From Arenicola marina (Eukaryota; Annelida; Polychaeta; Arenicolidae): a stretch of 64,000 nucleotides of DNA. This document shows positions 1 to 13,690 of this stretch, piece by piece (position 1 is the stretch's first letter; every line of letters begins with the position of its first letter). Both the position numbers and the translations under genes were made by a program. The notes beneath the pieces were generated by a model, which searched no databases, was not told the origin of the DNA, and saw only the letters and a program-made list of their open reading frames with translations. The stretch spans positions 1,178,001 through 1,242,000 of the forward strand of contig OZ025255.1 in NCBI GenBank assembly GCA_964019135.1, in the 5' to 3' direction.

Positions 1-3000
1 GTGTGAGTGGTACATAATGTGGTGGTGTGAGTGGCACATAATGTGATGGTGCGAGTGATACATAATGTGGTGGTGTGAGTGATACATAATGTGATGGTGT
101 GAGTGGTATATAATGTGGTGGTGTGAGTGGTACATAATGTGGTGGTGTAAGTGGTGTATAATGTGGTGGTGTGAGTGGTACATAATGTGGTGGTGTGAGT
201 GGTATATAATGTGGTGGTGTGAGTGGTGTGTAATGCGGTGGTGTAAGTGGTGTATAATGTGGTGGTGTGAGTGGTACATAATGTGGTGGTGTAAGTGGTA
301 TATAATGTGGTGGTGTGAGTGGTACATGATGTGGAGGTGTGAGTGATACATAATGTGGTGGTGTGAGTGATACATAATGTGGAGGTGTGAGTGGTACATA
401 ATGTGGTGGTGTGAGTGGTGCATAATGTGGTGGTGTGAGTGATACATAATGTGGAGGTGTGAGTGGTACATAATGTGGTGGTGTGAGTGGTATATAATGT
501 GGTGGTGTGAGTGTTGTATAATGTGGTGGTGTAAGTGGTGTATAATGTGATGGTGTGAGTGGTACATAATGCGGTGGTGTAAGTGGTATATAATGTGGTG
601 GTATGAGTGGTATATAATGTGGTGGTGTGAGTGGTGTATAATGTGGTGGTGTGAGTGGTGTATAATGTGTTGGTGTGAGTGGTATATAATGTGGTGGTGT
701 GAGTTGTATATAATGTGGTGGTGTGAGTGTTATATAATGTGGTGGTGTGAGTGATATATAATGTGGTGGTGTGAGTGGTACATAATGTGGTGGTGTGAGT
801 GGTACATAATGTGGTGGTGTGAGTGGTGTATAATAAGGTGGTGTGAGTGATACATAATGTGGTGGTGTGAGTGGTATATAATGTGGAGGTGTGAGTGGTA
901 CATAATGTGGTGGTGCGAGTGATACATAATGTGGTGGTGTGAGTGGTACATAATGTGGTGGTGTAAGAGGTGTATAATGTGGTGGTGTGAGTGGTACATA
1001 ACGTGGTGGTGTGAGTGGTGTATAATGTGGTGGTGTAAGTGGTGTATAATGTGGTGGCGTAAGTGGTGTATAATGTAGTGGTGTGAGTGGTACATAATGT
1101 GGTGGTGCAAGTGGTGTATAATGTGGTGCTGTAAGTGGTACATAATGTGGTGGTGTGAGTGGTACATAATGTGGTGGTGTAAGTGGTACATAATATGGTG
1201 CTGTAAGTGGTGTATAATATGGCGGTGTGAGTGGTACATAATGTGGTGGTGTGAGTGGTACATAATGTGGTGGTGTGAGTGGTATATATTGTGGTGGTGT
1301 GAGTGATACATAATGTGAAGGTGCGAGTGGTAAATAATGTGGTGGTGTAAGTGGTATATAATGTGGTGGTGTGAGTGTTGTATAATGTGGTGGTGTAGTG
1401 GTGTATAGTGTGGTGGTGTGAGTGGTACATAATGTGGTGGTGTAAGTGGTGTATAATGTGGTGCTGTAAGTGGTACATAATGTGGTGGTGTGAGTGGTAC
1501 ATAATGTGGTGGTGTAAGTGGTACATAATGTGGTGGTGTGAGTGGTGTATAATGTGGTGTTGTAAGTGGTGTATAATGTGGCGGTGTAAGTTGTGTATAA
1601 TGTGGTGGTGTAAGTGGTGGTGGTGTGAGTGATACATAATGTGGTGGTGTAAGTAGTGTATAATGTGGTGGCGTGAGTGATACATAATGTGGTGGTGTGA
1701 GTGGTACATAATGTGGTGGTGTAAGTGGTCTATAATGTGGCGGTGTAAGTGGTGTATAATGTGGTGGTGTGAGTGATACATAATGTGGTGGTGTAAGTTG
1801 TGTATAATGTGGTGGTGTGAGTGGTACATAATGTGGTGTTGTAAGTGGTGTATAATGTGGTGGTGTGAGTGGTATATAATGTGGTGGTGTAAGTGGTGTA
1901 TAATGTAGTGGTGTGAGTGGTGTATAATATGGTGGTGTAAGTGGTGTATAATATGGCGGTGTGAGTGGTACATAATGTGGTGGTGTAAGTGGTGTAAAAT
2001 GTGGTGGTGTAAGTGGTGTAAAATGTGGTGGTGTGAGTGGTACATAATGTGGAGGTGTGAGTGGTATATAATGTGGTGGTGTGAGTGGTACATAATGTGG
2101 TGGTGTGAGTGGTATATAATGTGGTGGTGTGAGTGGTGTGTAATGCGGTGGTGTAAGTGGTGTATAATGTGGTGGTGTGAGTGGTACATAATGTGGTGGT
2201 GTAAGTGGTGTATAATGTGGTTGTGTGAGTGGTACATAATGTGGAGGTGTGAGTGATACATAATGTGGTGGTGTGAGTGGTGTGTAATGCGGTGGTGTAA
2301 GTGGTGTATAATGTGGTGGTGTGAGTGGTACATAATGTGGTGGTGTAAGTGGTGTATAATGTGGTTGTGTGAGTGGTACATAATGTGGAGGTGTGAGTGA
2401 TACATAATGTGGTGGTGTGAGTGATACATAATGTGGAGGTGTGAGTGGTACATAATGTGGTGGTGTGAGTGGTGCATAATGTGGTGGGGCGAGTGGTACA
2501 TAATGTGGTGGTGTGAGTGATACATAATGTGGTGGTTTGAGTGATACATAATGTGGTGGTGTGAGTGGTATATAATGTGGTGGTGTGAGTGATACATAAT
2601 GTGGAGGTGTGAGTGGTACATAATGTGGTGGTGTGAGTGGTATATAATGTGGTGGTGTGAGTGTTGTATAATGTGGTGGTGTAAGTGGTGTATAATGTGG
2701 TGGTGTGAGTGGTACATAATGCGGTGGTGTAAGGGGTAAATAATGTGGTGGTGTGAGTGGTGTGTAATATGGTGGTGTGAGTGATACATAATGTGGTGGT
2801 GTGAGTGGTATATAATGTGGAGGTGTGAGTGGTACATAATGTGGTGGTGCGAGTGATACATAATGTGGTGGTGTGAGTGGTACATAATGTGGTGGTGTAA
2901 GAGGTGTGTAATGTGGTGGTGTGAGTGGTACATAATGTGGTGGTGTGAGTGGTGTATAATGTGGTGGTGTAAGTGGTGTATAATGTGGTGGCGTAAGTGG

Positions 3001-6000
3001 TGTATAATGTAGTGGTGTGAGTGGTACATAATGTGGTGGTGTAAGTGGTGTATAATGTGGTGCTGTAAGTGGTACATAATGTGGTGGTGTGAGTGGTACA
3101 TAATGTGGTGGTGTAAGTGGTACATAATATGGTGGTGTAAGTGGTGTATAATATGGCGGTGTGAGTGGTACATAATGTGGTGGTGTAAGTGGTGTAAAAT
3201 GTGGTGGTGTAACTGGTGTAAAATGTGGTGGTGTGAGTGGTAAATAATGTGGAGGTGTGAGTGGTATATAATGTGGTGGTGTGAGTGGTACATAATGTGG
3301 TGGTGTGAGTGGTACATAATGTGGTGGTGTGAGTGATACATTATGTCGTGGTGTGAGTAGTGTGTAATGTGGTGGTGTGAGTGGTACATAATGTGGTGGT
3401 GTGAGCGGTACATAATGTGGTGGTGTGAGTGGTACATAATGTGATGGTGCGAGTGACACATAATGTGGTGGTGTGAGTGATACATAATGTGATGGTGTGA
3501 GTGGTATATAATGTGGTGGTGTGAGTGGTACATAATGTGGTGGTGTAAGTGGTGTATAATGTGGTGGTGTGAGTGATACATAATGTGGTGGTGTGAGTGG
3601 TATATCATGTGGTGGTGTGTGTAATGTGGTGGTGTAAGTGGTGTATAATGTGGTGGTGTGAGTGGTACATAATGTGGTGGTGTACGTGGTATGTAATGTG
3701 GTGGTGTGAGTCGTACATAATGTGGAGGTGTGAGTGATACATAATGTGGTGGTGTGAGTGATACATAATGTGGAGGTGTGAGTGGTACATAATGTGGTGG
3801 TGTGAGTGGTGCATAATGTGGCGGTGCGAGTGGTACATAATGTGGTGGTGTGAGTGATACATAATGTAGTGGTTTGAGTGATACATAATGTGGTGGTGTG
3901 AGTGGTATATAATGTGGTGGTGTGAGTGATACATAATGTGAAGGTGTGAGTGGTAAATAATGTGGTGGTGTAAGTGGTATATAATGTGGTGGTGTGAGTG
4001 TTGTATAATGTGGTGGTGTAGTGGTGTATAATGCGGTGGTGTGAATGGTACATAATGCGGTGGTGTAAGTGGTATGTAATGTGGTGGTATGAGTGGTATA
4101 TAATGCGGTGGTGTGAGTGGTGTATAATGTGGTGGTGTGAGTGGTGTATAATGTGGTGGTGTGAGTGGTATATAATGTGGTGGTGTGAGTGGTATATAAT
4201 GTGGTGGTGTGAGTGATATATAATGTGGTGGTGTGAGTGGTACATAATGTGGTGGTGTGAGTGGTACATAATGTGGTGGTGTGAGTGGTGTATAATATGG
4301 TGGGGTGAGTGATACATAATTTGGTGGTGTGAGTGGTATATAATGTGGAGGTGTGAGTGGTACATAATGTGGTGGTGCGAGTGATACATAATGTGGTGGT
4401 GTGAGTTTTATATAATGTGGAGGTGTGAGTGGTACATAATGTGGTGGTGTGAGTGGTATACAATGTGGAGGTGTGAGTGGTACATAATGTGGTGATGTGA
4501 GTGATACATAATGTGGTGGTGTGAGTGGTATATAATGTGGAGGTGTGAGTGGTACATAATGTGGTTTTGTGAGTGGTACATAATGTGGTGGTGTGAGTGG
4601 TATATAATGTGGTGGTGTGAGTGATACATAGCGTGGTGGTGTGAGTGGTACATAATGTGGTGGTGTGAGTGGTACATGATGTGGAGGAGTGAGTGGTATA
4701 TAATGTGGTGGTGTGAGTGGTACATAATGTGGTGGTGTGAGTGGTATATAATGTGGTGGTGTGAGTGGTACATAATGTGGTGGTGTGAGTGGTACATAAT
4801 GTGGTGGTGTGAGTGATATATAATGTGGTGGTGTGAGTGGTATGTAATGTGGTGGTGTAAGAGGTGTATAATGTGGTGGTGTGAGTGGTATATAATGTGG
4901 TGGTGTGACTGGTATATAATGTGGTGGGGTGAGTGTTACATAATGTGGTGGCGTGAGTGGTACATAATGTGGTGCTGTGAGTGGTGTAAAATGTGGTGGT
5001 GTAAGTGGTGTATAATATGGCGGTGTGAGTGGTACATAATGTGGTGGTGTAAGTGGTGTAAAATGTGGTGGTGTAAGTGGTGTAAAATGTGGTGGTGTGA
5101 GTGGTACATAATGTGGAGGTGTGAGTGGTATATAATGTGGTGGTGTGAGTGGTACATAATGTGGTGGTGTGAGTGGTACATAATGTGGTGCTGTGAGTGA
5201 TACATTATGTGGTGGTGTGAGTGGTGTATAATGTGGTGGTGTGAGTGGTACATATTGTGGTGGTGTGAGCGGTACATAATGTGGTGGTGTGAGTGGTACA
5301 TAATGTGATGGTGCGAGTGATACATAATGTGGTGGTGTGAGTGATACATAATGTGATGGTGTGAGTGGTATATGATGTGGTGGTGTGAGTGGTACATAAT
5401 GTGGTGGTGTAAGTGGTGTATAATGTGGTGGTGTGAGTGGTACATAATGTGGTGGTGTGAGTGGTATATAATGTGGTGGTGTGAGAGGTGTGTAATGTGG
5501 TGGTGTAAGTGGTGTATAATGTGGTGGTGTGAGTGGTACATAATGTGGTGGTGTACGTTGTATGTAATGTGGTGGTGTGAGTGGTACATAATGTGGAGGT
5601 GTGAGTGATACATAATGTGGTGGTGTGAGTGATACATAATGTGGAGGTGTGAGTGGTACATAATGTGGTGGTGTGAGTGGTGCATAATGTGGTGGTGCGA
5701 GTGGTACATAATGTGGTGGTGTGAGTGATACATAATGTAGTGGTTTGAGTGATACATAATGTGGTGGTGTGAGTGGCATATAATGTGGTGGTGTGAGTGA
5801 TACATAATGTGAAGGTGCGAGTGGTAAATAATGTGGTGGTGTAAGTGGTATATAATGTGGTGGTGTGAGTGTTGTATAATGTGGTGGTGTAGTGGTGTAT
5901 AGTGTGGTGGTGTGAGTGGTACATAATGTGGTGGCGTGAGTGGTGTATAATGTGGTGGTGTGAGTGGTACATAATGTGGTGGTGTAAGTGGTGTATAATG

Positions 6001-6708
6001 TGGTGCTGTAAGTGGTACATAATGTGGTGGTGTGAGTGGTACATAATGTGGTGGTGTAAGTGGTAAATAATGTGGTGGTGTGAGTGGTGTATAATGTGGT
6101 GTTGTAAGTGGTGTATAATGTGGCGGTGTAAGTTGTGTATAATGTGGTGGTGTAAGTGGTGGTGGTGTGAGTGATACATAATGTGGTGGTGTAAGTAGTG
6201 TATAATGTGGTGGTGTGAGTGATACATAATGTGGTGGTGTGAGTGGTACATAATGTGGTGGTGTAAGTGGTCTATAATGTGGCGGTGTAAGTGGTGTATA
6301 ATGTGGTGGTGTGAGTGATACATAATGTGGTGGTGTAAGTTGTGTATAATGTGGTGGTGTGAGTGGTACATAATGTGGTGTTGTAAGTGGTGTATAATGT
6401 GGTGGTGTGAGTGGTATATAATGTGGTGGTGTAAGTGGTGTATAATGTAGTGGTGTGAGTGGTGTATAATATGGTGGTGTAAGTGGTGTATAATATGGCG
6501 GTGTGAGTGGTACATAATGTGGTGGTGTAAGTGGTGTAAAATGTGGTGGTGTAAGTGGTGTAAAATGTGGTGGTGTGAGTGGTACATAATGTGGAGGTGT
6601 GAGTGGTATATAATGTGGTGGTGTGAGTGATACATAATGTGAAGGTGTGAGTGGTAAATAATGTGGTGGTGTAAGTGGTATATAATGTGGTGGTGTGAGT
6701 GTTGTATA
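1..6708 (+). repeat. Long composite repeat, block A copy 1 (A1)
   Basis: This stretch recurs with the same order of variant monomers in A2 (shift 30,642, then 30,426), A3 (shift 42,381, then 42,405) and A4 (shift 51,650, then 51,674/51,681). Diagnostic landmarks include 23-bp monomers at 1,385, 4,008 and 5,879, a 17-bp monomer at 3,607, and the TACATAGCG variant near 4,625. Relative to A2, A1 has 9 extra monomers between about 1,630 and 3,030. Part of this is a visible local duplication of the stretch ending in the GTGGTTGTGTGAG variant, near 2,220 and again near 2,360. The left edge is cut by the window. Confidence 0.88.
3607..3623 (+). repeat. 17-bp monomer (7-bp loss) in A1
   Basis: Reads ATGTGGTGGTGTGTGTA and follows a TATATC monomer end. 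Compared with the intact 24-bp monomer at 55,281-55,304 in A4, the 7 bases TGGTGTG are missing between two GTGTG direct repeats, as expected for slippage or short-repeat recombination. Confidence 0.92.
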
Positions 6709-7290
6709 ATGTGGTGGTGTAGTGGTGTATAGTGTGGTGGTGTGAGTGGTACATAATGTGGTGGCGTAAGTGGTGTATAATGTGGTGGTGTGAGTGGTAC
6801 ATAATGTGGTGGTGTAAGTGGTGCATAATGTGGTGCTGTAAGTGGTACATAATGTGGTGGTGTGAGTGGTACATAATGTGGTGGTGTAAGTGGTACATAA
6901 TGTGGTGGTGTGAGTGGTGTATAATGTGGTGTTGTAAGTGGTGTATAATGTGGCGGTGTAAGTTGTGTATAATGTGGTGGTGTAAGTGGTGGTGGTGTGA
7001 GTGATACATAATGTGGTGGTGTAAGTAGTGTATAATGTGGTGGTGTGAGTGATACATAATGTGGTGGTGTGAGTGGTACATAATGTGGTGATGTAAGTGG
7101 TCTATAATGTGGCGGTGTAAGTGGTGTATAATGTGGTGGTGTGAGTGATACATAATGTGGTGGTGTAAGTTGTGTATAATGTGGTGGTGTGAGTGGTACA
7201 TAATGTGGTGTGGTAAGTGGTGTATAATGTGGTGGTGTGAGTGGTATATAATGTGGTGGTGTAAGTGGTATATAATGTGGTGGTGTAAGT
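6709..7290 (+). repeat. Start of block B, truncated (B1)
   Basis: From the 23-bp monomer at 6,709 the sequence matches the start of B4 at 49,114 with an unchanged 42,405-bp shift. It also matches the start of B2 (27,818) and B3 (39,605). It contains a fused monomer ending near 7,004. The match to B4 breaks at about 7,280, where one monomer is missing in B4 and the following variants differ, so B1 is a truncated copy that runs into the mosaic domain. Confidence 0.75.
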
Positions 7291-7682
7291 GGTGTATAAT
7301 GTAGTGGTGTGAGTGGTGTATAATATGGTGGTGTAAGTGGTGTATAATATGGCGGTGTGAGTGGTACATAATGTGGTGGTGTAAGTGGTGTAAAATGTGG
7401 TGGTGTAAGTGGTGTAAAATGTGGTGGTGTGAGTGGTACATAATGTGGAGGTGTGAGTGGTATATAATATGGTGGTGTGAGTGGTACATAATGTGGTGGT
7501 GTGAGTGGTACATAATGTGGTGGTGTGAGTGATACATTATGTGGTGGTGTGAGTGGTGTATAATGTGGTGGTGTGAGTGGTACATAATGTGGTGGTGTGA
7601 GCGGTACATAATGTGGTGGTGTGAGTGGTACATAATGTGATGGTGCGAGTGATACATAATGTGGTGGTGTGAGTGATACATA

Positions 7683-8740
7683 ATGTGATGGTGTGAGTGG
7701 TATATAATGTGGTGGTGTGAGTGGTACATAATGTGGTGGTGTAAGTGGTGTATAATGTGGTGGTGTGAGTGGTACATAATGTGGTGGTGTGAGTGGTATA
7801 TAATGTGGTGGTGTGAGTGGTGTGTAATGTGGTGGTGTAAGTGGTGTATAATGTGGTGGTGTGAGTGGTACATAATGTGGTGGTGTGAGTGGTGCATAAT
7901 GTGGTGGTGCGAGTGGTACATAATGTGCTGGTGTGAGTGGTACATAATGTGGTGGTGTGAGTGGTACATAATGTGGTGGTGTGAGCGGTACATAATGTGG
8001 TGGTGTGAGTGGTACATAATGTGATGGTGCGAGTGATACATAATGTGGTATGGGGAGTGATACATAATGTGATGGTGTGAGTGGTATATAATGTGGTGGT
8101 GTGAGTGGGACATAATGTGGTGGTGTAAGTGGTGTATAATGTGGTGGCGTGAGTGGTACATAATGTGGTGGTGTGAGTGGTATATAATGTGGTGGTGTGA
8201 GTGGTGTGTAATGTGGTGGTGTAAGTGGTGTATAATGTGGTGGTGTGAGTGGTACATAATGTGGTGGTGTGAGTGGTACATAATGTGGTGGTGTGAGTGG
8301 TGCATAATGTGGTGGTGCGAGTGGTACATAATGTGCTGGTGTGAGTGGTACATAATGTGGTGGTGTGAGTGGTACATAATGTGGTGGTGTGAGCGGTACA
8401 TAATGTGGTGGTGTGAGTGGTACATAATGTGATGGTGCGAGTGATACATAATGTGGTATGGGGAGTGATACATAATGTGATGGTGTGAGTGGTATATAAT
8501 GTGGTGGTGTGAGTGGGACATAATGTGGTGGTGTAAGTGGTGTATAATGTGGTGGTGTGAGTGGTACATAATGTGGTGGTGTGAGTGGTATATAATGTGG
8601 TGGTGTGAGTGGTGTGTAATGTGGTGGTGTAAGTGGTGTATAATGTGGTGGTGTGAGTGGTACATAATGTGGTGGTGTAAGTGGTATATAATGTGGTGGT
8701 GTGAGTGGTACATAATGTGGAGGTGTGAGTGATACATAAT
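7683..8740 (+). repeat. Tandem triplication with 384/408-bp period
   Basis: Three successive runs with the same variant order begin near 7,707, 8,091 and 8,499. The first spacing is 384 bp (16 monomers) and the second 408 bp (17 monomers, one GAG/TAC unit added). The unusual GTGGTATGGGGAG monomer occurs at 8,045 and again exactly 408 bp later at 8,453, and the GTGCTGGTG variant recurs the same way. The third copy loses the pattern after about 8,740. Confidence 0.85.
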
Positions 8741-8762
8741 GTGGTGGTGTGAGTGATACATA

Positions 8763-10778
8763 ATGTGGAGGTGTGAGTGGTACATAATGTGGTGGTGTGA
8801 GTGGTGCATAATGTGGTGGTGCGAGTGGTACATAATGTGGTGGTGTGAGTGGTACATAATGCGGTGGTGTAAGTGGTGTATAATGTGGTGTTGTAAGTGG
8901 TGTATAATGTGGCGGTGTAAGTTGTGTATAATGTGGTGGTGTAAGTGGTGGTGGTGTGAGTGATACATAATGTGGTGGTGTAAGTAGTGTATAATGTGGT
9001 GGTGTGAGTGATACATAATGTGGTGGTGTGAGTGGTACATAATGTGGTGGTGTAAGTGGTCTATAATATGGTGGTGTAAGTGGTGTATAATGTGGTGGTG
9101 TGAGTGATACATAATGTGGTGGTGTAAGTTGTGTATAATGTGGTGGTGTGAGTGGTACATAATGTGGTGGTGCAAGTGGTGTATAATGTGGTGGTGTGAG
9201 TGGTATATAATGTGGTGGTGTAAGTGGTATATAATGTGGTGGTGTAAGTGGTGTATAATGTGGTGGTGTGAGTGGTGTATAATATGGTGGTGTAAGTGGT
9301 GTATAATATGGCGGTGTGAGTGGTACATAATGTGGTGGTGTAAGTGGTGTAAAATGTGGTGGTGTAAGTGGTGTAAAATGTGGTGGTGTGAGTGGTACAT
9401 AATGTGGTGGTGTGAGTGGTACATAATGTGGTGGTGTGAGCGGTACATAATGTGGTGGTGTGAGTGGTACATAATGTGATGGTGCGAGTGATACATAATG
9501 TGATGGTGTGAGTGGTATATAATGTGGTGGTGTGAGTGGTACATAATGTGGTGGTGTAAGTGGTGTATAATGTGGTGGTGTGAGTGGTACATAATGTGGT
9601 GGTGTGAGTGGTATATAATGTGGTGGTGTGAGTGGTGTGTAATGTGGTGGTGTAAGTGGTGTATAATGTGGTGGTGTGAGTGGTACATAATGTGGTGGTG
9701 TAAGTGATATATAATGTGGTGGTGTGAGTGGTACATAATGTGGAGGTGTGAGTGATACGTAATGTGGTGGTGTGAGTGATACATAATGTGGAGGTGTGAG
9801 TGGTACATAATGTGGTGGTGTGAGTGGTGCATAATGTGGTGGTGCGAGTGGTACATAATGTGGTGGTGTGAGTGATACATAATGTGGTGGTTTGAGTGAT
9901 ACATAATGTGATGGTGTGAGTGGTATATAATGTGGTGGTGTGAGTGATACATAATGTGGAGGTGTGAGTGGGACATAATGTGGTGGTGTGAGTGGTATAT
10001 AATGTGGTGGTGTGAGTGTTGTATAATGTGGTGGTGTAAGTGGTGTATAATGTGGTGGTGTGAGTGGTACATAATGCGGTGGTGTAAGTGGTATATAATG
10101 TGGTGGTATGAGTGGTATATAATGTGGTGGTGTGAGTGGTGTATAATGTGGTGGTGTGAGTGGTGTATAATGTGTTGGTGTGAGTGGTATATAATGTGGT
10201 GGTGTGAGTTGTATATAATGTAGTGGTGTGAGTGGTATATAATGTGGTGGTGTGAGTGATATATAATGTGGAGGTGTGAGTGGTACATAATGTGGTGGTG
10301 TGAGTGGTACATAATGTGGTGGTGTGAGTGGTGTATAATATGGTGGTGTGAGTGATACATAATGTGGTGGTGTGAGTGGTATATAATGTGGAGGTGTGAG
10401 TGGTACATAATGTGGTGGTGCGAGTGATACATAATGTGGTGGTGTGAGTGGTGTATAATGTGGTGGTGTAAGTGGTGTATAATGTGGTGGCGTAAGTGGT
10501 GTATAATGTGGTGGTGTAAGTGGTGTATAATGTGGTGGCGTAAGTGGTGTATAATGTGGTGGTGTGAGTGGTACATAATGTGGTGGTGTAAGTGGTGTAT
10601 AATGTGGTGCTGTAAGTGGCACATAATGTGGTGATGTGAGTGGTACATAATGTGGTGGTGTAAGTGGTACATAATGTGGTGGTGTGAGTGGTGTATAATG
10701 TGGTGTTGTAAGTGGTGTATAATGTGGCGGTGTAAGTTGTTTATAATGTGGTGGTGTAAGTGGTGGTGGTGTGAGTGG
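8763..10778 (+). repeat. C-type segment, copy 1
   Basis: Matches the 14,740-16,755 stretch at a constant shift of 5,977 bp (equivalent landmarks 8,763/14,740, 9,114/15,091, 9,522/15,499, 9,954/15,931). The shift is 251 monomers once the indels between the copies are counted. It begins after a GTGGAGGTG pair and ends at the fused monomer near 10,778. Unlike later copies, the fused monomer is followed by GAGTGG rather than GAGTGA. Confidence 0.8.
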
Positions 10779-13040
10779 TACATAATGTGGTGGTGTAAGT
10801 GGTCTATAATGTGGCGGTGTAAGTGGTGTATAATGTGGTGGTGTGAGTGATACATAATGTGGTGGTGTAAGTTGTGTATAATGTGGTGGTGTGAGTGGTT
10901 CATAATGTGGTGTGGTAAGTGGTGTATAATGTGGTGGTGTGAGTGGTATATAATGTGGTGGTGTAAGTGGTATATAATGTGGTGGTGTAAGTGGTGTATA
11001 ATGTAGTGGTGTGAGTGGTGTATAATATGGTGGTGTAAGTGGTGTATAATATGGCGGTGTGAGTGTTACATAATGTGGTGGTGTAAGTGGTGTAAAATGT
11101 GGTGGTGTAAGTGGTGTAAAATGTGGTGGTGTGAGTGGTACATAATGTGGAGGTGTGAGTGGTATATAATGTGGTGGTGTGAGAGGTACATAATGTGGTG
11201 GTGTGAGTGGTACATAATGTGGTGGTGTGAGTGATACATTATGTGGTGGTGTGAGTGGTGTATAATGTGGTGGTGTGAGTGGTACATAATGTGGTGGTGT
11301 GAGCGGTACATAATGTGGTGGTGTGAGTGGTACATAATGTGATAGTGCGAGTGATACATAATGTGGTGGTGTGAGTGATACATAATGTGATGGTGTGAGT
11401 GGTATATAATGTGGTGGTGTGAGTGGTACATAATGTGGTGGTGTAAGTGGTGTATAATGTGGTGGTGTGAGTGGTGCATAATGTGGTGGTGTGAGTGGTA
11501 TATAATGTGGTGGTGTGAGTGGTGTGTAATGTGGTGGTGTAAGTGGTGTATAATGTGGTGGTGTGAGTGGTACATAATGTGGTGGTGTACGTTGTATGTA
11601 ATGTGGTGGTGTGAGTGGTACATAATGTGGAGGTGTGAGTGATACATAATGTGGTGGTGTGAGTGATACATAATGTGGAGGTGTGAGTGGTACATAATGT
11701 GGTGGTGTGAGTGGTGCATAATGTGGTGGTGCGAGTGGTACATAATGTGGTGGTGTGAGTGGTACATAATGTGGTGGTGTGAGTGATACATAATGTGGTG
11801 GTGTGAGTGATACATAATGTGATGGTGTGAGTGGTATATAATGTGGTGGTGTGAGTGGTACATAATGTGGTGGTGTAAGTGGTGTATAATGTGGTGGTGT
11901 GAGTGGTACATAATGTGGTGGTGTGAGTGGCATATAATGTGGTGGTGTGAGTGGTGTGTAATGTGGTGGTGTAAGTGGTGTATAATGTGGTGGTGTGAGT
12001 GGTACATAATGTGGTGGTGTAAGTGGTATATAATGTGGTGGTGTGAGTGGTACATAATGTGGAGGTGTGAGTGATACATAATGTGGTGGTGTGAGTGATA
12101 CATAATGTGGAGGTGTGAGTGGTACATAATGTGGTGGTGTGAGTGGTGCATAATGTGGTGGGGCGAGTGGTACATAATGTGGTGGTGTGAGTGGTACATA
12201 ATGCGGTGGTGTAAGTGGTATATAATGTGGTGGTATGAGTGGTATATAATGTGGTGGTGTGAGTGGTGTATAATGTGGTGGTGTGAGTGGTGTATAATGT
12301 GTTGGTGTAAGTGGTGTATAATGTGGTGGTGTGAGTGGTACATAATGCGGTGGTGTAAGTGGTATATAATGTGGTGGCATGAGTGGTATATAATGTGGTG
12401 GTGTGAGTGGTGTATAATGTGGTGGTGTGAGTGGTTTATAATGTGTTGGTGTGAGTGGTATATAATGTGGTGGTGTGAGTTGTATATACTGTGGTGGTGT
12501 GAGTGGTATATAATGTGGTGGTGTGAGTGATATATAATGTGGTGGTGTGAGTGGTACATAATGTGGTGGTGTAAGTGGTGTATAATGTGGTGGTGTGAGT
12601 GGTACATAATGTGGTGGTGTGAGTGGTATATAATGTGGTGGTGTGAGTGGTGTGTAATGTGGTGGTGTAAGTGGTGTATAATGTGGTGGTGTGAGTGGTA
12701 CATAATGTGGTGGTGTACGTGGTATGTAATGTGGTGGTGTGAGTGGTACATAATGTGGAGGTGTGAGTGATACATAATGTGGTGGTGTGAGTGATACATA
12801 ATGTGGAGGTGTGAGTGGTACATAATGTGGTGGTGTGAGTGGTGCATAATGTGGTGGTGCGAGTGGTACATAATGTGGTGGTGTGAGTGATACATAATGT
12901 AGTGGTTTGAGTGATACATAATGTGGTGGTGTGAGTGGTATATAATGTGGTGGCGTGAGTGATACATAATGTGAAAGTGTGAGTGGTAAATAATGTGGTG
13001 GTGTAAGTGGTATATAATGTGGTGGTGTGAGTGTTGTATA
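10779..13040 (+). repeat. D-type segment, copy 1, with related blocks repeated
   Basis: The first part resembles 16,756-17,650, with equivalent landmarks 11,409 and 17,434. Runs with nearly the same monomer order begin at 11,409, 11,841 (18 monomers later) and 12,537 (29 monomers after that). This suggests repeated local duplication followed by divergence: the GTACGTTGTATG variant is at 11,586, while the third copy has GTACGTGGTATG near 12,715. A further local repeat of the GTATGAG/GCATGAG monomer lies near 12,230 and 12,375. Confidence 0.65.
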
Positions 13041-13690
13041 ATGTGGTGGTGTAGTGGTGTATAGTGTGGTGGTGTGAGTGGTACATAATGTGGTGGCGTA
13101 AGTGGTGTATAATGTGGTGGTGTGAGTGGTACATAATGTGGTGGTGTAAGTGGTATATAATGTGGTGGTGTGAGTGTTGTATAATGTGGTGGTGTAGTGG
13201 TGTATAGTGTGGTGGTGTGAGTGGTACATAATGTGGTGGCGTAAGTGGTGTATAATGTGGTGGTGTGAGTGGTACATAATGTGGTGGTGTAAGTGGTACA
13301 TAATGTGGTGGTGTGAGTGGTGTATAATGTGGTGTTGTAAGTGGTGTATAATGTGGCGGTGTAAGTTGTGTATAATGTGGTGGTGTAAGTGGTGGTGGTG
13401 TGAGTGATACATAATGTGGTGGTGTAAGTAGTGTATAATGTGGTGGTGTGAGTGATACATAATGTGGTGGTGTGAGTGGTACATAATGTGGTGGTGTAAG
13501 TGGTGTATAATGTGGTGCTGTAAGTGGTACATAATGTGGTGGTGTGAGTGGTACATAATGTGGTGGTGTAAGTGGTACATAATGTGGTGGTGTGAGTGGT
13601 GTATAATGTGGTGTTGTAAGTGGTGTATAATGTGGCGGTGTGAGTTATGTATAATGTGGTGGTGTAAGTGGTGGTGGTGTGAGTGATACA
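13041..13690 (+). repeat. Doubled indel landmarks (local duplication)
   Basis: Two 23-bp monomers occur at 13,041-13,063 and 13,184-13,206, separated by 143 bp (6 monomers minus one base). Two fused 9-bp-loss monomers end at 13,407 and 13,686, separated by 279 bp (12 monomers minus nine bases). Elsewhere in the window each normally occurs once per block, so this is a small duplication of the landmark-bearing segment. A GCGGTGTGAGTTATG variant marks the second copy. Confidence 0.8.

Noticed and set aside
113-346. Forward open frames of 60-210 codons reading MWWCEWYI-type repeats throughout the window
   Set aside because: They are the single open + strand frame of the monomer and end wherever a GAGTGATAC, AAGTGATAT or GTGATGG variant creates TGA. 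They have no independent composition or start signal and recur as copies wherever the satellite block recurs.
8045-8068. GTATGGGGAG monomer as a foreign insertion
   Set aside because: It is exactly 24 bp and aligns to the consensus with a few substitutions; its second occurrence at 8,453 is explained by the local duplication.
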